From: Actinomycetota bacterium
GTDB lineage: Bacteria > Actinomycetota > Acidimicrobiia > IMCC26256
Direction: 5' to 3'
NCBI GenBank assembly: GCA_009702955.1
Contig: WLHA01000058.1
Span: 1 to 6,905 of the forward strand
DNA length: 6,905 nucleotides
A model generated the notes under the pieces. That model did no database searches. It was not told where the DNA came from and saw only the letters and a program-made list of their open reading frames with translations. Positions 5,728 through 6,905 of this stretch are shown here, piece by piece. The position numbers were made by a program, and so were the translations under genes. Position 1 is the stretch's first letter, and each line of letters begins with the position of its first letter.

Positions 5728-6339
5728 ATGTTGGTTGAGTTTTGGTTTGACCCCGCGTGCCCGTTTACTTGGATGACTTCGCGCTGGATCAGCTCGGTAG
5801 CCGAGATGCGTGACCTTGAGGTGCGCTGGCACCCATTTAGCCTCATGTTCCGAAACGAGATCGGGCCTGAGAGCGAGATGTACGAATACGTATCGCGCAC
5901 CCGCAATTTATTGAGGGTTGTCGAGGCTGCACGTGAATCAGGCAATGAGGCGCGCATCGGTGATCTGTATACCGAGTTTGGAAAGAAGATCCACCATGAA
6001 GGCGCAACAGAGTTTGATGTTGCCGAGATTCTCTCCGGCCTCGGCCTCGATCCTGCACTTGTTAGCGCTCTTGACGATGAGAGTCTTGACGAAGCGATCA
6101 AAGCCTCAATGGAGATCGCCACCGGGCTAGCTGGAGCGGATGTAGGAATACCGATTATCGCTGTGGACGACAACGAGGAGAAGAATGCTTTCTTCGGACC
6201 AGTCATCACGCGCATGCCAGACCCTGCGGAGGCACTGCGTCTCTGGGATGCCTACCTAACTCTCGTAGAGATTCCGCACTTCTTCGAGATCAAACGAACG
6301 CGTGAAGAGAGGCCAGACCTCTCGACGATCAAGTTTTAG
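5728..6339 (+). CDS. DsbA-family thioredoxin-fold protein, Rv2466c (mycothiol-dependent reductase) type
   Basis: This is a cytoplasmic thioredoxin-fold protein with an inserted helical domain (203 residues, about the length of M. tuberculosis Rv2466c). As I recall that protein, shared landmarks include FWFDPxCP at the active site, TSRWI just after it (17-21), the cis-proline P142 in DVGIP, FFGPVxxRxP (155-164) and the PHFFExKRTR tail (183-192). Rv2466c is known as a mycothiol-dependent oxidoreductase that can reduce nitro-prodrugs. The key oddity is the active site, C11-P-F-T14 where Rv2466c has CPWC. The resolving cysteine is gone, so only monothiol chemistry is possible. There is no signal peptide. 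AGGAG at 5717-5721, six bases before the ATG, fixes the start. It appears to be a single-gene unit with its own promoter. Family confidence is high; the actual substrate is unknown. Confidence 0.9.
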   Translation: MLVEFWFDPACPFTWMTSRWISSVAEMRDLEVRWHPFSLMFRNEIGPESEMYEYVSRTRNLLRVVEAARESGNEARIGDLYTEFGKKIHHEGATEFDVAEILSGLGLDPALVSALDDESLDEAIKASMEIATGLAGADVGIPIIAVDDNEEKNAFFGPVITRMPDPAEALRLWDAYLTLVEIPHFFEIKRTREERPDLSTIKF

Positions 6340-6477
6340 GGTCTACTTCCTAGAGGACTGGCTTAGGCCCTAGGCGTTAGGGAATAGATGCTCGTCGGTC
6401 TGCGTTGAAGAAGCGCTGACGAAAATCGGAGTGAACTAAGTGCGTTAGCGCATGTCGTGCATAAACAAAGGGCAGGT
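6340..6477. other. Intergenic spacer with short hairpins
   Basis: This 138-bp gap holds CCCTA-GGCGT-TAGGG (6368-6382), a perfect 5-bp stem. It also holds an imperfect stem pairing GTCTGCGTT (6398-6406) with AAGCGCTGAC (6411-6420) around a GAAG loop. Neither is followed by a T-run, so a terminator for the upstream gene is possible but not shown. No convincing promoter hexamers were found for the following gene. Confidence 0.3.
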
Positions 6478-6905
6478 ATGGATACAGAGAATAAGGTCAA
6501 TACGCAGAGGGCTATCGGAGCGTTCGTGGGTGGCGCCGTAGGCGATGCACTCGGGGCTCCATTCGAGTTCAAGGCCGGGGGGCTTTACTCGAGCACATTC
6601 CCAGAACGCGTTGTTGGTGAGGTTGGGGAGATGACCGGCGGTGGCGGCTGGAGCCCAGGTGAATTTACCGATGACACTCAGATGGCGATTGCGCTTGCCG
6701 AGTCTCTAATAGCGAACCACGGAATCAACTCTGCCGATATCTGGGAGCGTTGGCGTGCGTGGGCAAGTAGTGCGAAGGATGTCGGGATACTTACCCGCCA
6801 GGCGCTCTCTGCTGAGTCTCATGACGGTGCTGCGCGGGCTGCCGAGGTAAGCAACGGCGGAAAGAGCGCTGGGAACGGCTCCGTAATGCGCAATACGCCG
6901 ATAGC
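6478..6905 (+). CDS. ADP-ribosylglycohydrolase family protein (5' part, runs off the window)
   Basis: The family removes ADP-ribose from proteins or nucleic acids, or hydrolyses related N-glycosidic bonds, using two magnesium ions bound by conserved aspartates. The visible 142 codons give the N-terminal GGAVGDALGAPFE (18-30), the metal-binding block GEFTDDTQMAIAL (61-73) with T64, D65 and D66, and the later AGNGSVMR (131-138). All are hallmarks of the ARH/DraG fold. Relatives are roughly 250-350 residues, so about half the protein is missing, including the C-terminal metal-binding aspartates. AAAGG at 6467-6471 lies six bases before the ATG, and the N-terminal motif follows after about a dozen residues, which supports this start. 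The specific substrate cannot be assigned. No ADP-ribosyltransferase partner is visible. Confidence 0.9.
   Translation, partial: MDTENKVNTQRAIGAFVGGAVGDALGAPFEFKAGGLYSSTFPERVVGEVGEMTGGGGWSPGEFTDDTQMAIALAESLIANHGINSADIWERWRAWASSAKDVGILTRQALSAESHDGAARAAEVSNGGKSAGNGSVMRNTPI

Noticed and set aside
6478..6905. A DraT/DraG-style ADP-ribosylation switch tied to Amt-PII
   Set aside because: DraG is an ADP-ribosylglycohydrolase that docks on Amt-PII in some diazotrophs. Here the gene is about 4 kb away behind unrelated genes, with no draT or nitrogenase gene visible.

Overview
The window looks like a stretch of ordinary chromosome from an actinobacterium, probably an uncultured lineage of moderate GC. 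The best evidence is a thioredoxin-fold protein (5728-6339) that closely resembles the Rv2466c family of mycothiol-dependent reductases, because mycothiol is the actinobacterial low-molecular-weight thiol. The ABC-2 exporter pair and the RNA uridine methyltransferase are also of types common in actinobacteria. A more precise placement would be a guess.

Layout. Positions 1-228 hold the 3' end of a gene I do not recognise. A 233-bp gap follows, carrying an array of four imperfect 13-bp direct repeats (241-292). Next come amt (462-2186) and a PII-family gene (2183-2521), which overlap by 4 bp and form a clear ammonium-uptake operon. A TrmA/RumA-type methyltransferase faces this operon on the minus strand (2595-3791). 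The convergent junction contains a long hairpin (2572-2622), one arm of which is made of the last codons of the methyltransferase. A 100-bp divergent spacer with a 14-bp dyad separates the methyltransferase from an ABC-2-type exporter pair: an ATPase at 3892-4830 and a permease at 4827-5552, also overlapping by 4 bp. A 175-bp spacer with a plausible promoter precedes the Rv2466c-like gene (5728-6339). The window ends inside an ADP-ribosylglycohydrolase gene that starts at 6478.

How the genes work together. Amt moves ammonium or ammonia across the membrane, and PII proteins plug Amt channels in response to nitrogen and energy signals. Here the PII keeps the Amt-plugging arginine (R47) and the modifiable tyrosine (Y51), but several residues that normally bind ATP and 2-oxoglutarate are changed. 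That is the most interesting biochemical point in the window. The ABC pair probably exports an unknown small molecule. The Rv2466c-like protein has CPFT in place of CPWC, so it keeps only one active-site cysteine. I see no mobile element, CRISPR array, tRNA or rRNA, and no clear evidence of a wholly new multigene system.
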